Origin: Streblospio benedicti
Taxonomy: Eukaryota; Annelida; Polychaeta; Spionida; Spionidae
Reading direction: 5' to 3'
Length of the DNA: 64,000 nucleotides
Assembly (NCBI GenBank): GCA_019095985.1
Contig: CM032665.1
Span: forward strand, 40,213,761 to 40,277,760
How positions within the stretch are numbered: position 1 is the stretch's first letter; each line of letters starts with the position of its first letter. Below are positions 10,122-19,845 of this stretch, in pieces. The notes under the pieces were generated by a model, which saw nothing but the letters and a program-made list of their open reading frames with translations, did not search any database and was not told the origin of the DNA. The position numbers and the translations under genes were made by a program.

Positions 10122-10584
10122 ATGCGTTCTGGTATGGATGAAGGTGCGCAATCTACACCTCCATAGTCTCCATAGACCAGATAAAGGTATCTACCGTGAT
10201 GATATTTTTGGAAGCGCTTTGAAGCTTGTTGATGCGCTGTGATATTCTAGACGACAGCGCAAAACAAACAAGTTTCAACAGTTGATCATAGTCTGTCATG
10301 TCTATGTCATGACATGGCAGCTAGTAAATGATAAGCTGATGTTTTTTACTACGGGTTTTGTTGAAGTATTATTAAAGAACACATTATGCCAATTTCCCAC
10401 AGTTCATACCATCTTCATTTTGTTAGTTATCGTTTCTGTTCTATATTTCTTTGGACATTGATGAATAATAATCATCGTCGATGCGGTCTGCGGGAATCTC
10501 TTATATATTAACATAACAAGGGGTGTGGCTTGAAATGGGAATGTGGTGGATGTAGGATGTAAGCAAGGGGATGTAAGGAATTAA
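10122..10584. other. Intergenic DNA
   Basis: No element or reading frame recognised; GGATGTA is repeated around 10545-10575. Confidence 0.5.
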
Positions 10585-10866
10585 GGCCCAGGACTAATCC
10601 CTTTTCCGTATGACCCCAAAAGAATTAGGGGGGGCTTGAATGGCAAACAAAAGGATTTCAAGGGGCCCCATAGTTGGCCACCAAAATATGACATGGCCCC
10701 TAGTTAATAACCCCCCCTTCCTTATGTTTTCCTTACGTCCATTTTTCCAAAAACCTGGATCTGCCCCCACGCACGGACAAAAACGATGGCCTCAAAATTT
10801 GAAAAATTGCCTGTGAAAAATTTGAAAATTAGCCCCCCTGCTCTCAAATTTCTGAATCCGTCCCTG
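10585..10866 (-). mobile_element. hAT-like composite MITE, minus orientation
   Basis: The right end, read on the minus strand, is CAGGGACGGATTCAG followed by AATTTGAGAGCAGGGGGG. Further in lies GGGGGCAGATCCAGGTTTTT and GGACGTAAGGAAAACATAAG, the same order as in the copy at 11991-12316. The left end is degraded. Confidence 0.7.
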
Positions 10867-11087
10867 AACCCCCCCCCCAAGTGTATGCCACTTTAACCAG
10901 TAGCTCAAAAACGGCCTTGTTGCTGTGTCTCCTTTAGCCTGTGTAGAACATGCCAGCAAGTGTACGTATCTTGTATGCAGTGTGGCCATCCTCGTCAATG
11001 AGACGTGTATAGTGCTTTGGTTGCAAAGCCTGTAGTTTGGCGTTCCCCCTCACGCCATGCGGCCATCTCCCCACAGGTGTAGTAGGG

Positions 11088-11310
11088 CCATATACGAGTT
11101 AAAAGTGACACGGCGACACGGCCGTTATTTGAGCCGCTTTTACTTGTAATAGTCACACATTGAACATTTTTGTCATACTATTGACACGGCACATGCATAT
11201 TTCTTCGATACATATCAAAATACATATTAAAAAGTTGCACTGGAACCTTTTGGGGTGTTTAACAACAGACACATTGACATGGCACTTGCTCCAGACCCCA
11301 TGTAAAGCCC
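11088..11310. repeat. Dispersed repeat, GTTAAAAGTGACA family
   Basis: GAGTTAAAAGTGACACGGCG, then GAGCCGCTTTTACTTGTAA, and a CCCCATGTA end about 200 bp later. Related copies start at 16972, 26535, 34195 and 43231. Class unknown; GTACATGGG and CCCATGTA may be terminal inverted repeats. Confidence 0.6.
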
Positions 11311-11781
11311 TATCAGTGCGGTGGTTCGCTGATCAGAGGAACCTTTGACATTTGTTGTTATTGAGATGTCGGCAGTTGAAACACCCAATAAACAGCCGTA
11401 ACGTGATTACTTGACGAGAACACTGGGTGAGATCCTCTTGCCACAACTAACTGTCATCTGTCATTCTGCTCCCTCTGATATGGTCACCACATACAATGAC
11501 CCCTGACCACTGGAAGATGAGGATTGGTACGGTTCACATGCGTTCAACGTGAAGTATTCCACAGAAGGGACATTTTCGTGTGTGCGTGTGTGCGTGCTTG
11601 TTTGGGCTGGATGCCAAACAAATAAATTATAAATTTTCTCTAATTAGTGGCCGTTCATCTTTACTTTTACTTTTCAGCAAGACGTAGCCCAAAAGGATTA
11701 CAGTTGTGCTACCGTTTTAGATGAGTAAATTGATTCATTTAACATTTACTATACTCACCTACGGTACCTTTCCACGCGACG
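11311..11781. other. Intergenic DNA
   Basis: Nothing recognised apart from a short GTGTGCGTG run at 11578-11600. Confidence 0.5.
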
Positions 11782-12462
11782 ACAATCCACCCCAGTCTAC
11801 TGTTTCATTTGCCAATAACACAATCAAAATACACAGAGTAACTATTACCTACGACCAATCAGAATCAGCTACTTTGCATACTTGTCTTCAGAAAAAAGTG
11901 ACTGCATCCATCAGTAGGGAGTTACCAGAAAGTGATGTGACTTCCTAAACTTTGAATGGGTGAACAGAACAAAAATGATATGCCTACTTACAGGGACGGA
12001 TTCAGAAATTTGAGACCGGGGGGGGGGGCTAATTTTCAAATTTTGAGAGCGGGGGGGGCTAATTTTCAAATTTTGAGAGGGGGGGCGGATTTGTCCTTGC
12101 GTGGGGGCAGATCCAGGTTTTTGGAAAAGGGACGTAAGGAAAACATAAGGAAAGGGGGGGCTCACTTACGGGATTTCATGAAAAACCCTATGAAAATGAA
12201 GTATTTTGGTGGGGAAAAGGGGGGGGGGGGGGCTAAATTGTAGGGACGGGGGGGGCTTTAAGGCTAATATGGCAGGCGGGGGGGCTAGAGCCCCGAGCCC
12301 CCTGGATCCGTCCCTGACTTATTACCTAACATTTGGAGCTATTTGGTTAGGTGAACAGAACAAAGTGATGTAGCTAACTAACCTTTAAGTTAGAGAACAG
12401 AACAAAGTAATGTGACTGGCTAACCTTTGTTTAGGTGGACAGACCAAAGTGATGTTTTATGA
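11782..12462 (-). mobile_element. ~43-bp-unit repeat element (minus), interrupted
   Basis: Minus-oriented copy. The terminal part with CCCCAGTCTACTG (11792) and CCAATCAGAATCAGC is followed by units GTGAACAGAACAAAAATGAT and CCTAACATTTGG. The hAT-like MITE 11991-12316 is inserted in it. Confidence 0.75.
11991..12316 (+). mobile_element. hAT-like composite MITE
   Basis: Ends CAGGGACGGATTCAG and CTGGATCCGTCCCTG are inverted. The flanks carry an ACTTA direct repeat (11986-11990 and 12317-12321). The inside has GCTAATTTTCAAATTTTGAG twice and, from 12107, sequence of the GGCAGATCCAGG family. CAGGG ends suit hAT elements, although hAT target duplications are usually 8 bp. Confidence 0.8.
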
Positions 12463-12544
12463 CTACTTTATTATAACTCCTACACTTAAAAAATTACAGA
12501 ACCAAATTGTGCAACACAAAAGGTAAAACATGTAGATGGGGTAA

Positions 12545-12775
12545 TTGCGCTGACTTACAGTCGCGAGTCACTGCTTTCATGCTCTAGTAGGAAGTTCCTA
12601 GTAGGAATCTTACACATACACCAGGTCATTGGCATGCTTATCACATCATATATTTCATAATTCCACGGGGAGCATACACTTCTTGCAGTAGTACTGTAGT
12701 ACTTTGAGTTCACCACTGACATGTAGCGTTCACTGACCTGACCTGTACCTGTATAACATGTAGTTGCTTTTTGAA
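12545..12775 (-). mobile_element. SINE family 1, 3' two-thirds
   Basis: Matches other copies through GCTCTAGTAGGAA, CCAGGTCATTGGCAT, GGGGAGCATAC, CACTGACCTGACCTGTACCT and GTAACATGTAG-like words. The tRNA-like head is missing. Confidence 0.75.
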
Positions 12776-13400
12776 CCGGAAGGGCTCTATGACAAGAGGT
12801 TGGAGCTTCTGAGCCATGGTTCCAGCATGAGCAGCAAGGAAGACAAGTGATGTCATAGTAAGCAGCGCCAATTGGCGTCGTTAGCTAGAGCAGGGAGACG
12901 GGCAGTTGGCGGCTGTCAGGATGATGACATACAAGAGGTGCTAATTATGAGTGCGTGTGCGTACCATGAAGATGTATAGGTCCTCCAGTTAACAAAGGCA
13001 TTTCAAGAGCGAGCCCCCACTATTTTCCATCAAAATATTTCATTTTGATGGAATTTATGGTATGTCCGCTAACAACCCCCCCCCCCTTCAAAATATTCGG
13101 ATCGGCCAGTGATTAAGCACCTCTCTGAAGGGACAACCTTTATACCATAGTTCGTGGTCCAAAGTCTACATAAACTAAGAGAATACATTCCTTCCGTGTG
13201 ATAGGCAAATAGGACTAGATATGAATTAATTATCATATTAATGGACTTACAGAGATAACCCAACCAATGAACCATACTGTAGACCACACATTTCCACCAA
13301 CTGGTGGTCTCCGGGACTCGGTGGGGGATTCTATGCCAAGGCCAAATTTCCCATCCACTTACTTTTCAATTAGGTTGCCAGCCTTTGATTTTATCTAAAT
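12776..13400. other. Intergenic DNA
   Basis: Contains a small hairpin at 13026-13052 (TCCATCAAAAT, 5-nt loop, inverse) and C-runs at 13077. No gene recognised. Confidence 0.5.
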
Positions 13401-13424
13401 GGCTCTAAAGACTATCGTACAGAT

Positions 13425-14440
13425 AGTCCATCCAACCAAAGATTAGGGAGTCACACTACTTTGTTCTGGCCACCCAACTAAAGGGTGTTAGGTAGTCACA
13501 TCACTTTGTTCTGATCACCTAACCAAAGGTTAGGACGTAATATTACCTTGTTCTATCCACAAAACAAAAGTTTATGGACCATCCAGTATTTATGATAGGG
13601 TGGGGTAGGAGGATTTTCCAAAAATGCTGTGAAACAATAAATAGCCCCCCCCTAACATCTCTGTGAAAAAATTCGTAGCCTCCCTCCCCTCAATTTCATG
13701 TGATAGAAATTGATAACCCCCGGCCCTAACAGTTAACGCAATCATTTTCAGTTAGCCCTTATCCTATCTGATGGATATCCATAATACAAAAACAGTAAAT
13801 TTTAGTACAGAATCTATAAAATCGGAGTAAATTTTCTGTGAGAAAATTGATAGCTTGATAGCCCCCTCCCCTCACAAGTGTGTGACGAAATTGATAGCCC
13901 CCCCCCCCCACTTCCAAACACTGTGACAAAAGTTCATGGCCCGCCCTAAATTCCTCCTACCCCACCCTGTCATAAATACTGAAATACTGAATGTGCAGTT
14001 GCATCACTTTGTTCTGTTCACCCAACCAACGTTTAGGCAGTCACATCACTAAATTTAAATTTGTTCTGTTCTCGAAAGTGAGGTAGTCATGTCAATGGGT
14101 TCTGTTCACCCCAAAAAACGTTAGGCGCCGACATCCCTTTAATGGTTTTGGTCACCCAACCAAAGGTCGGGCAGACAAATCACTTTGTTATGTCCACCCA
14201 ACCAAAGGTTAGGCAGTCACACCAGTGTGTTCAGTTAACTGCCTAATCACTTAAAGCAATGGACTACAATAGGTCTAGTTACCAACATAATGAGCAGGTG
14301 TAATATCTTAAGGTATGACCAGATGCATCTCTTTGTACAGACACATTTGCAAATGAGCTTGCTTTGATTGGCTGTAGGCCCCAGTAACTGTATGGATCTG
14401 GACTGCGGCATTGATAAATGGCACAAGGGACTGAGGTGAG
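13425..14440 (+). mobile_element. ~43-bp-unit repeat element, largest copy, interrupted
   Basis: About nine diverged units of the form CACCCAACCAAAGGTTAGGC + AGTCACATCACTTTGTTCTG. A unique ~100-bp end follows (14335-14440: AAATGAGCTTGCTTTGATTG ... GGCATTGATAAATGGCACA ... GACTGAGGTG). The same order is seen at 24478-24770. The palindromic element 13584-13981 is inserted after the third unit. Non-coding. Confidence 0.85.
13584..13981. mobile_element. Long-TIR MITE nested in the 43-bp-unit element
   Basis: CAGTATTTATGATAGGGTGG (13584) and CCACCCTGTCATAAATACTG (right end 13981) form ~30-bp inverted ends. The interior repeats TGTGA-AAAATTGATAGCCCCC-like blocks. 398 bp, class not assigned. Confidence 0.85.
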
Positions 14441-14532
14441 ACAGTATGGTGTCGCTGGCGGCACATGGACACTTGCCGTCACCAATGTATCATCAGGACC
14501 ACGCAGGTGCCATCGAAAGTTGAAGCACATAT

Positions 14533-14652
14533 CCAAAGAGACCACTTATATCATAAGACCATATTCTTTGGCCCCAAGTCTTAAAAAAGACACTACAGTG
14601 AACTTCCATGATGAGACCACGCCTATATTGAGACCACTTGAGGCGAGCACTT
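14533..14652. mobile_element. pogo-like MITE fragment (copy 4)
   Basis: AAAGAGACCACTTATATCAT, then AACTTCCATGATGAGACCAC and GAGACCACTTGAGGC; both outer ends missing. Confidence 0.75.
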
Positions 14653-14899
14653 GAATGCTCGAGGTCGAATGTATCAGAAGTACAAAGTTCCTGCAATGTT
14701 TGAAATCAATTCTGTCATAAGGGTTGGTGATGCACCAACTTTTCGAAAGATCATTTCCAAATCAGAAAAAAGCTGGCAAAGGGCTTGTATTGATTCACGT
14801 TGTTGATCAGTCAATTGTCCACGTGAAAACATCACAATCGACTGCGCAGAAGTACTAGTTCGAGGTACATATAATAAGAACGTTCATCGACCTTTCTTT

Positions 14900-15040
14900 T
14901 CAGACCAGCTCTGATAATGACTCTTAAAGAGACATATTTGTTTTACAATCATAGAGACTATCATGAAGAGACTACCTCTTTAATGCCACCATATGAGATC
15001 AGTTCCCTGGGTGGTTTGAATACAGAGATTTTACTGTTAC
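14900..15040. mobile_element. pogo-like MITE, diverged (copy 5)
   Basis: Right end GAGATTTTACTGTTA; interior AAGAGACTACCTCTTTAATG. The left end is only faintly recognisable. Confidence 0.6.
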
Positions 15041-15050
15041 AGTACATATC

Positions 15051-15153
15051 TATAGTAGAACCTCTCCACCAAGACCAGCCAGGGGACTTCCACAAAGTGG
15101 TCTCAATAGAGGGATGGTCTCTTTATGTAGGTTCGAGGTGTTCCCTTTATGAT
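15051..15153. mobile_element. pogo-like MITE, right half lost (copy 6)
   Basis: Starts TATAGTAGAACCTCTCCACC, with GGTCTCTTTATGTAGGTTCG inside. It lies 10 bp after copy 5. Confidence 0.8.
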
Positions 15154-15495
15154 TGATTGCCAGGGATCACTAGAAATTGATTTAATATATAGTTCCCAAT
15201 AGGCGGTTGATCTCTCACGCATACTTGCCGCACCAGAGGTCGTGGTCCACGCATAAACGTGATTAGTACAAGTGGATTGTCCGCAGCCAATTAATGCGCG
15301 GCTCCTTGAAAGCATTAGGCGATTACTGGACCGCCTGGTGGCAATAGATCCAGTTACAGTGATTTGCATAAGCTCTATCATGTTGCCAATAATCCCAGGA
15401 TACGAGGTCACAGCGTACACAGTAGCTAGTACAGAGGCATCACCAGCTATCAGTGCAACTTAGATATCCATTACATGGAGGCATCAACAACTTTA
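15154..15495. other. Intergenic DNA
   Basis: Balanced composition, with an AGAGGTCGTGGTCCACG stretch at 15235. Nothing assigned. Confidence 0.5.
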
Positions 15496-15498
15496 TTA

Positions 15499-15671
15499 GG
15501 GGGCTATCATTTATTATGGTCCAAGGATGTATGAAAAAATTGAACCATGATGGTATGATTTTTGCACCCCACCCGGCCCTCCTCTAAGTGCACCCAGATT
15601 TTTATTGTTTTTCAGCACCCCAACCACCAGTTGTTTCATCCACCCCGTGGGCAATGATAAATGGTAGCCCC
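15499..15671. mobile_element. Harbinger-like MITE
   Basis: GGGGGCTATCATTTATTATG at the left and CAATGATAAATGGTAGCCCC at the right are inverted; TTA precedes the left end. Same family as 22463-22606 and 23125-23426. G-rich ends and TWA flanks fit PIF/Harbinger. Confidence 0.75.
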
Positions 15672-16379
15672 TTTTAAAGAATGAAATGAGTACTTGATAA
15701 ATTTGTACAGTTTGGGTACATGAGGAATGCACTACAGGTGTCATAGTTTACACATGGATTTGAGAGGGTCCTCGATATTTTCACCTAAATTTATGAAATT
15801 TTTTCCGCATCCCCTCGTGATAATTGCTGAATAGTCCCTAATTTTTTACGGTACATGTATATATTCGATACATTTTATGATTTTTATGTTTGTAGATTCT
15901 ATGTTTTTTTCTTTCTCACGAGAGGGTGTAAGTCGAATTTTTAGCTGTTGCCAAATCTCTTTGTTGTACTTTGTAAAGTTTAAACCAATAACTATTCCGT
16001 AAGAGTGATACTGAGTAGGCCTACACGATTGTACTGCAATGAATACTGCAGCGTGTACCGCCCCAATGAACTTTCGGTTTGTCGTGTGCCAGCTGATGCA
16101 TGATGCAGTATAATTTTGCCACGCGGGCGTTTATTGGTGAGAAATAAAACTCTGTGACTCATAGGCTGTGGAAACCATCAACACGCAAGATTTCTTTCTG
16201 AAGGATCATATAAGCAGCAAATGTAGATTTGTTTCAAGGAATATAGCTGTCCAAAGTTTACACAATTGTCAGGTATGAAGCATTTGGTTGGTGGTATTCT
16301 AACCCGCAATCCTGGCCTACATTTCGATAAATCTTCATTTCAAAGGAATAGAATGTCTATGTAATTGTAAAGACGTATT
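15672..16379. other. Intergenic DNA
   Basis: AT-rich; no feature recognised. Confidence 0.5.
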
Positions 16380-16448
16380 GGTATAGTTAGTGCTATTCAA
16401 TAGCTTATCTGCATTGCATTTGCTTTTGTAATACCAAAAAAGACCGCT
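16380..16448. repeat. Two-copy dispersed repeat
   Basis: TAGCTTATCT, GCATTGCATTTGCTTTTGTA and ATACCAAAAAAGACC, found again at 18345-18420 with a few changes. Unknown class. Confidence 0.6.
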
Positions 16449-16517
16449 TTAGTTCGGGGTGGAGTGAGGTGGTGTTTAGGTCGTTTGGGTTGCAGGCATT
16501 TTGTATTTACACTGACA

Positions 16518-16642
16518 TGTCCAGGCTTTTGGAAACTGGGGGTCACTCACACAGTTTCATGGGTTTCGTACTCACGTAGGCTTGAAGAAGGAAGGGGGGA
16601 GGGCAGAGGGGGGGTGGGGATGCACCCCCTAAATCTGGTGCA
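16518..16642. mobile_element. GGCAGATCCAGG-family MITE, diverged
   Basis: GTCCAGGCTTTTGGAAACTG, then GTTTCATGGGTTTCGTACTC and an AAATCTGGTGC right end. Confidence 0.6.
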
Positions 16643-16971
16643 TCTCAACGGGAGTTAAAAGGCGTAAAGACAACCAAGTTTCTTCTGGTAGATTCTGGCT
16701 GCATCATTTTCCCATTCAGCACTTACAGTTTGCGCACAACACTAGTCTAACGCGTGAACCCACGCTCTAAAACCCATTGCATGAATGGTTTGCGTATATT
16801 CCTGTAGTAGCAAGTATGTAGTGTATCCATATTTAAACACAGTGGTGTGAGAGCTGCAGCTGCGGGGAGCAGACGTCACCATCCATCTTGTGCCGTCTCT
16901 CTCTGACACGACCCGCATTGTTCTCCACTCACACTTCATAATCTTCCTGACCGCCCACCAGTGCCACTCGT
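16643..16971. other. Intergenic block with higher GC
   Basis: 16840-16970 is GC-richer than its surroundings and has a CRE half-site word (GACGTCACC at 16873). No exon supported. Confidence 0.4.
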
Positions 16972-17235
16972 AATAGGACCCTATATGTGGCTATAAAACA
17001 TAGGACTCTACTTGGGTTATAGTGACACCGCAAAATGGCTGTTTTTTCAGTCTTTTTAACCAGTAATTGATTATTAGAAAATTCTTATGTATAGACTTGA
17101 GACACCTTAATATTTCTTCTTTGTAGACATCGTAACAAAAAAGTGAAAGGAACGTTTTAGAAATGGACACAGGGATTGGGCAGTTATTTTTGGACCACCC
17201 CTAGGGACTTGAATAAGGGACTTTTCTTGTATCAC
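16972..17235. repeat. Dispersed repeat, GTTAAAAGTGACA family (diverged)
   Basis: GGGTTATAGTGACACCGCAA, then CTTTTTAACCAGTAATTG and GACTTGAGACACC, in the same order as the 43231 copy. Confidence 0.5.
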
Positions 17236-17336
17236 TTTTCCCCCTAATATGTAGATGCTTAGAAATTGTCCCGGTCATCAGGACTAACCATATGCATACA
17301 TTGATTCTTGTGTGGTGTATAAAGAATATATTATAT

Positions 17337-17677
17337 AATATGGAACATCCAATCAAGACCACCTTTTAAGTCAGACGATTTCTATAATAAGACTATTTCT
17401 TGTGGTCCCAAACTTTCATAAAAAGAATTACTTGAACATCCATGAAAGACCACCTACTGTCTTTTGAGATTACTCAAAGTCAACGCTTTACATTGTCTTA
17501 ATAGCTGTAGATGTTTTAATGCATGTCACGTACATAGAATCAGTGACTTTCTGGTGTTCACTCAGCTCAAAAAAGTTGCACTGCTAGTACGTACTCTCTT
17601 TATGAAGACCTGAGGCTTGGTCTTATTATAGAGGTGTTCTCTTTAGAGCGGTGGTCTGAATTGGAGGTTCTACTGTA
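17337..17677. mobile_element. pogo-like MITE with internal insertion (copy 7)
   Basis: Left half ATGGAACATCCAATCAAGAC to 17483, right half from 17595 ending GGAGGTTCTACTGTA. About 110 bp of unrelated DNA lies between the halves. Confidence 0.75.
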
Positions 17678-17958
17678 GTTACAGACTTCTCACTGGAATG
17701 AGCATCTCGGCACACTGAGTACACTTGACAGCTCCCTGCGTGCACTTGGCCTAATCCAAGTGTCGGCGTTCTGACCTTTACCTGATTGATAATTGATCAG
17801 CTGGTGGTGTAATGAGGGTCAGACCGGTGCTCAGCAACAGGTAAAGTAATTGTAGAAAAGCCCAATTCAGGGGTCTACAATATTCATGGTCTGTTAATCA
17901 AACATATATTTTTTTTTCCAGATTCATACATTGTAATATGTATGAATTGTATAGTCTT
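17678..17958. other. Repeat-free block
   Basis: Contains CTAATCC, TGATTGATAATTGATCAGC and CAGGTAAAG words in non-repetitive sequence; possible regulatory DNA, not provable here. Confidence 0.3.
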
Positions 17959-17959
17959 C

Positions 17960-18092
17960 TAACCATAAGCTAAGTCATCTTTAAATCTACACCAGTTCAC
18001 ATTAACGTTCGCTCATTAAGCCTGTACTTATTTACCATGTAGGTGCCATGGAGCAGCAAACAACTTTTTAAGGATGAGTTTGCTCAACATCC
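17960..18092 (-). mobile_element. SINE family 1, middle part
   Basis: CCATGTAGGTGCCATGGAGC and GGATGAGTTTGCTCAACATC match the SINE body in minus orientation. Confidence 0.7.
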
Positions 18093-18344
18093 AACATTAT
18101 ATGCAGTATCTTCTGACATTATTCAGTGATAGTTTTGTTTTTGCGTTTTACTGCTATTTTGAAATCAGGGCATACATATTGTCTACTCTCATCACTCACT
18201 ATTCATTAGTTGGCCTTCTTGTCTTTCCGGATGCTGAAAAAATATAAATCATATGAAATGCTTAGTTTTCATTGCAGTGGACTTGGGCAATACACCCGGG
18301 GCAATACATCTTGTGATGTAGAGGCAGATACTGTTAATCTATTT

Positions 18345-18420
18345 GGTTGGTGCTAATAATTAGCTTATCTTTATCCACTGCATTGCATTTCCTATTGTAA
18401 TACCAAGAAAGACCCATTTT
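18345..18420. repeat. Two-copy dispersed repeat, second copy
   Basis: TTAGCTTATCTTTATCCAC and GCATTGCATTTCCTATTGTA; partner of 16380-16448. Confidence 0.6.
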
Positions 18421-19775
18421 CCTTTTTTTAATCCATCCATTGGGCATATGATGTGGCATATCAAAAACAATGGCGCAGTAAAGCCATTTATAGTCTTCAA
18501 ATCTTTTCGCAAGTAGAAAAAACAGAGATGCAATCTAGTACAATAGGTTATGGTGGCACGCGAAATTCCCATAAGCTGCTGTCCCATTCAATTGTCTGTT
18601 CATAAGAAAAACAAAGCAGCGAGGGACTCGGGCCTATTTGAGCAGGGTCTGGCTGGGGACAGTCGCCTCCAACGCTACTATCTGCAAAACACTGCACAAA
18701 ACTGTGCTTGCAAAATAACACAATGGGGTTGGTGGCGGTGGGCTGGTAAGGGCCTGTGACGTCCCCGCCGCCAAACTGCCGCATTTCATACAAGGTGGCA
18801 AGCGTCGTCCCTGGGGATCGCCGCGTTCTTTTCAAGTTGTTTATATTCGAAAAGCAGGTTGGTTGAAAAGCTTTTAGTACTAAGAAGTTGCTGGAAAATT
18901 ATTTGGAAACAGCTAATATTTGCAGATATACTGGAGCAGTTACATTCATGCAAGGTGTGAGTTTTTTTTAAATTTAAGATTGTTTTTACAAATTGGAAAG
19001 TGTTATATTTAAAATTGTGCGCCCATTGCATGCTGTCAGCCATCTATTAATATGCCGTTATTTCAATTAATTGATTCTTTGAACTAAACTGCATCATTCA
19101 TATTTTTTGTATTGTATTTAGTGTATTGACTTGAGTCATTTGCATAAAGGCTATATTACGTAATGAAACTTGTTTGAAATATATAAATCTTCCCACTAAA
19201 GATGGTATATTGTGCTGAACAAAGTCAAACTTTTGTAACTAACGTTACTGTAAATTAGGCTTATTTTCTGCTTATGGCTGCAGAGACTAATATAAAGTTT
19301 AGCACCATAATAGTTAAGTCTAGGGTAAAACTGGTATCACTGCCTCTACTGCCAAAATGTTAGACCGTGCATATCCAGTGCTGCAAAAGTGCGGCAAAAA
19401 TATGTTTTTTGAGGGAGTATGGAGGAAGTTTGACTTGCCAAACTTTCTCTACAGACAAATAAACAGTTACCTGACAGTAGGTAGGCAATGCACGAGTACA
19501 GAGCTTCTACAGAGCCAGTACGTCAAGCCTTATGTACTTATCGTAGTCACTCAGACACTGAAAAAAACATACTGTCAATATGTCTGCACTGCTGGTTGTG
19601 CCCTAGTCTTTAGTGATCACATTAATAGTAGCAAATACAGGAGACCCCCATCTGGCCCAAATTTCATCATTTCGATCAAGTAGTCCTGGATCCACTGGAT
19701 TTTGTAGTGACTGCATTTTGTGCGAATCGATGCGAAACGGTGTTTGGGCTTATAGTAAACAAGGGATAAAATCCT
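18421..19775. other. Intergenic DNA with GC-rich island
   Basis: 18630-18830 is GC- and CpG-rich (GTCCCCGCCGCC, GGGGATCGCCGCG) and could be a promoter or exon, but I see no convincing splice-bordered frame. The rest is AT-rich. Confidence 0.4.
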
Positions 19776-19845
19776 TACTCAGATGCTTCTTTTGAACGAA
19801 GACCTTTCGGAGGACATTCCTCCTTCATCCGTTTCTGGTGTTTGT
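19776..19845 (-). repeat. GAAGCATCTGAGTA motif with hammerhead-like core
   Basis: The minus strand reads ACGGATGA, a 6-bp stem AGGAGG/CCTCC(G), GAAAGGTC, then AGAAGCATCTGAGTAAGG. It shares the terminal word with 5431-5535. Stem I is not evident. Confidence 0.55.

Noticed and set aside
19357-19683. 108-codon plus-strand frame
   Set aside because: No domain, AT-rich codons, no supporting borders.
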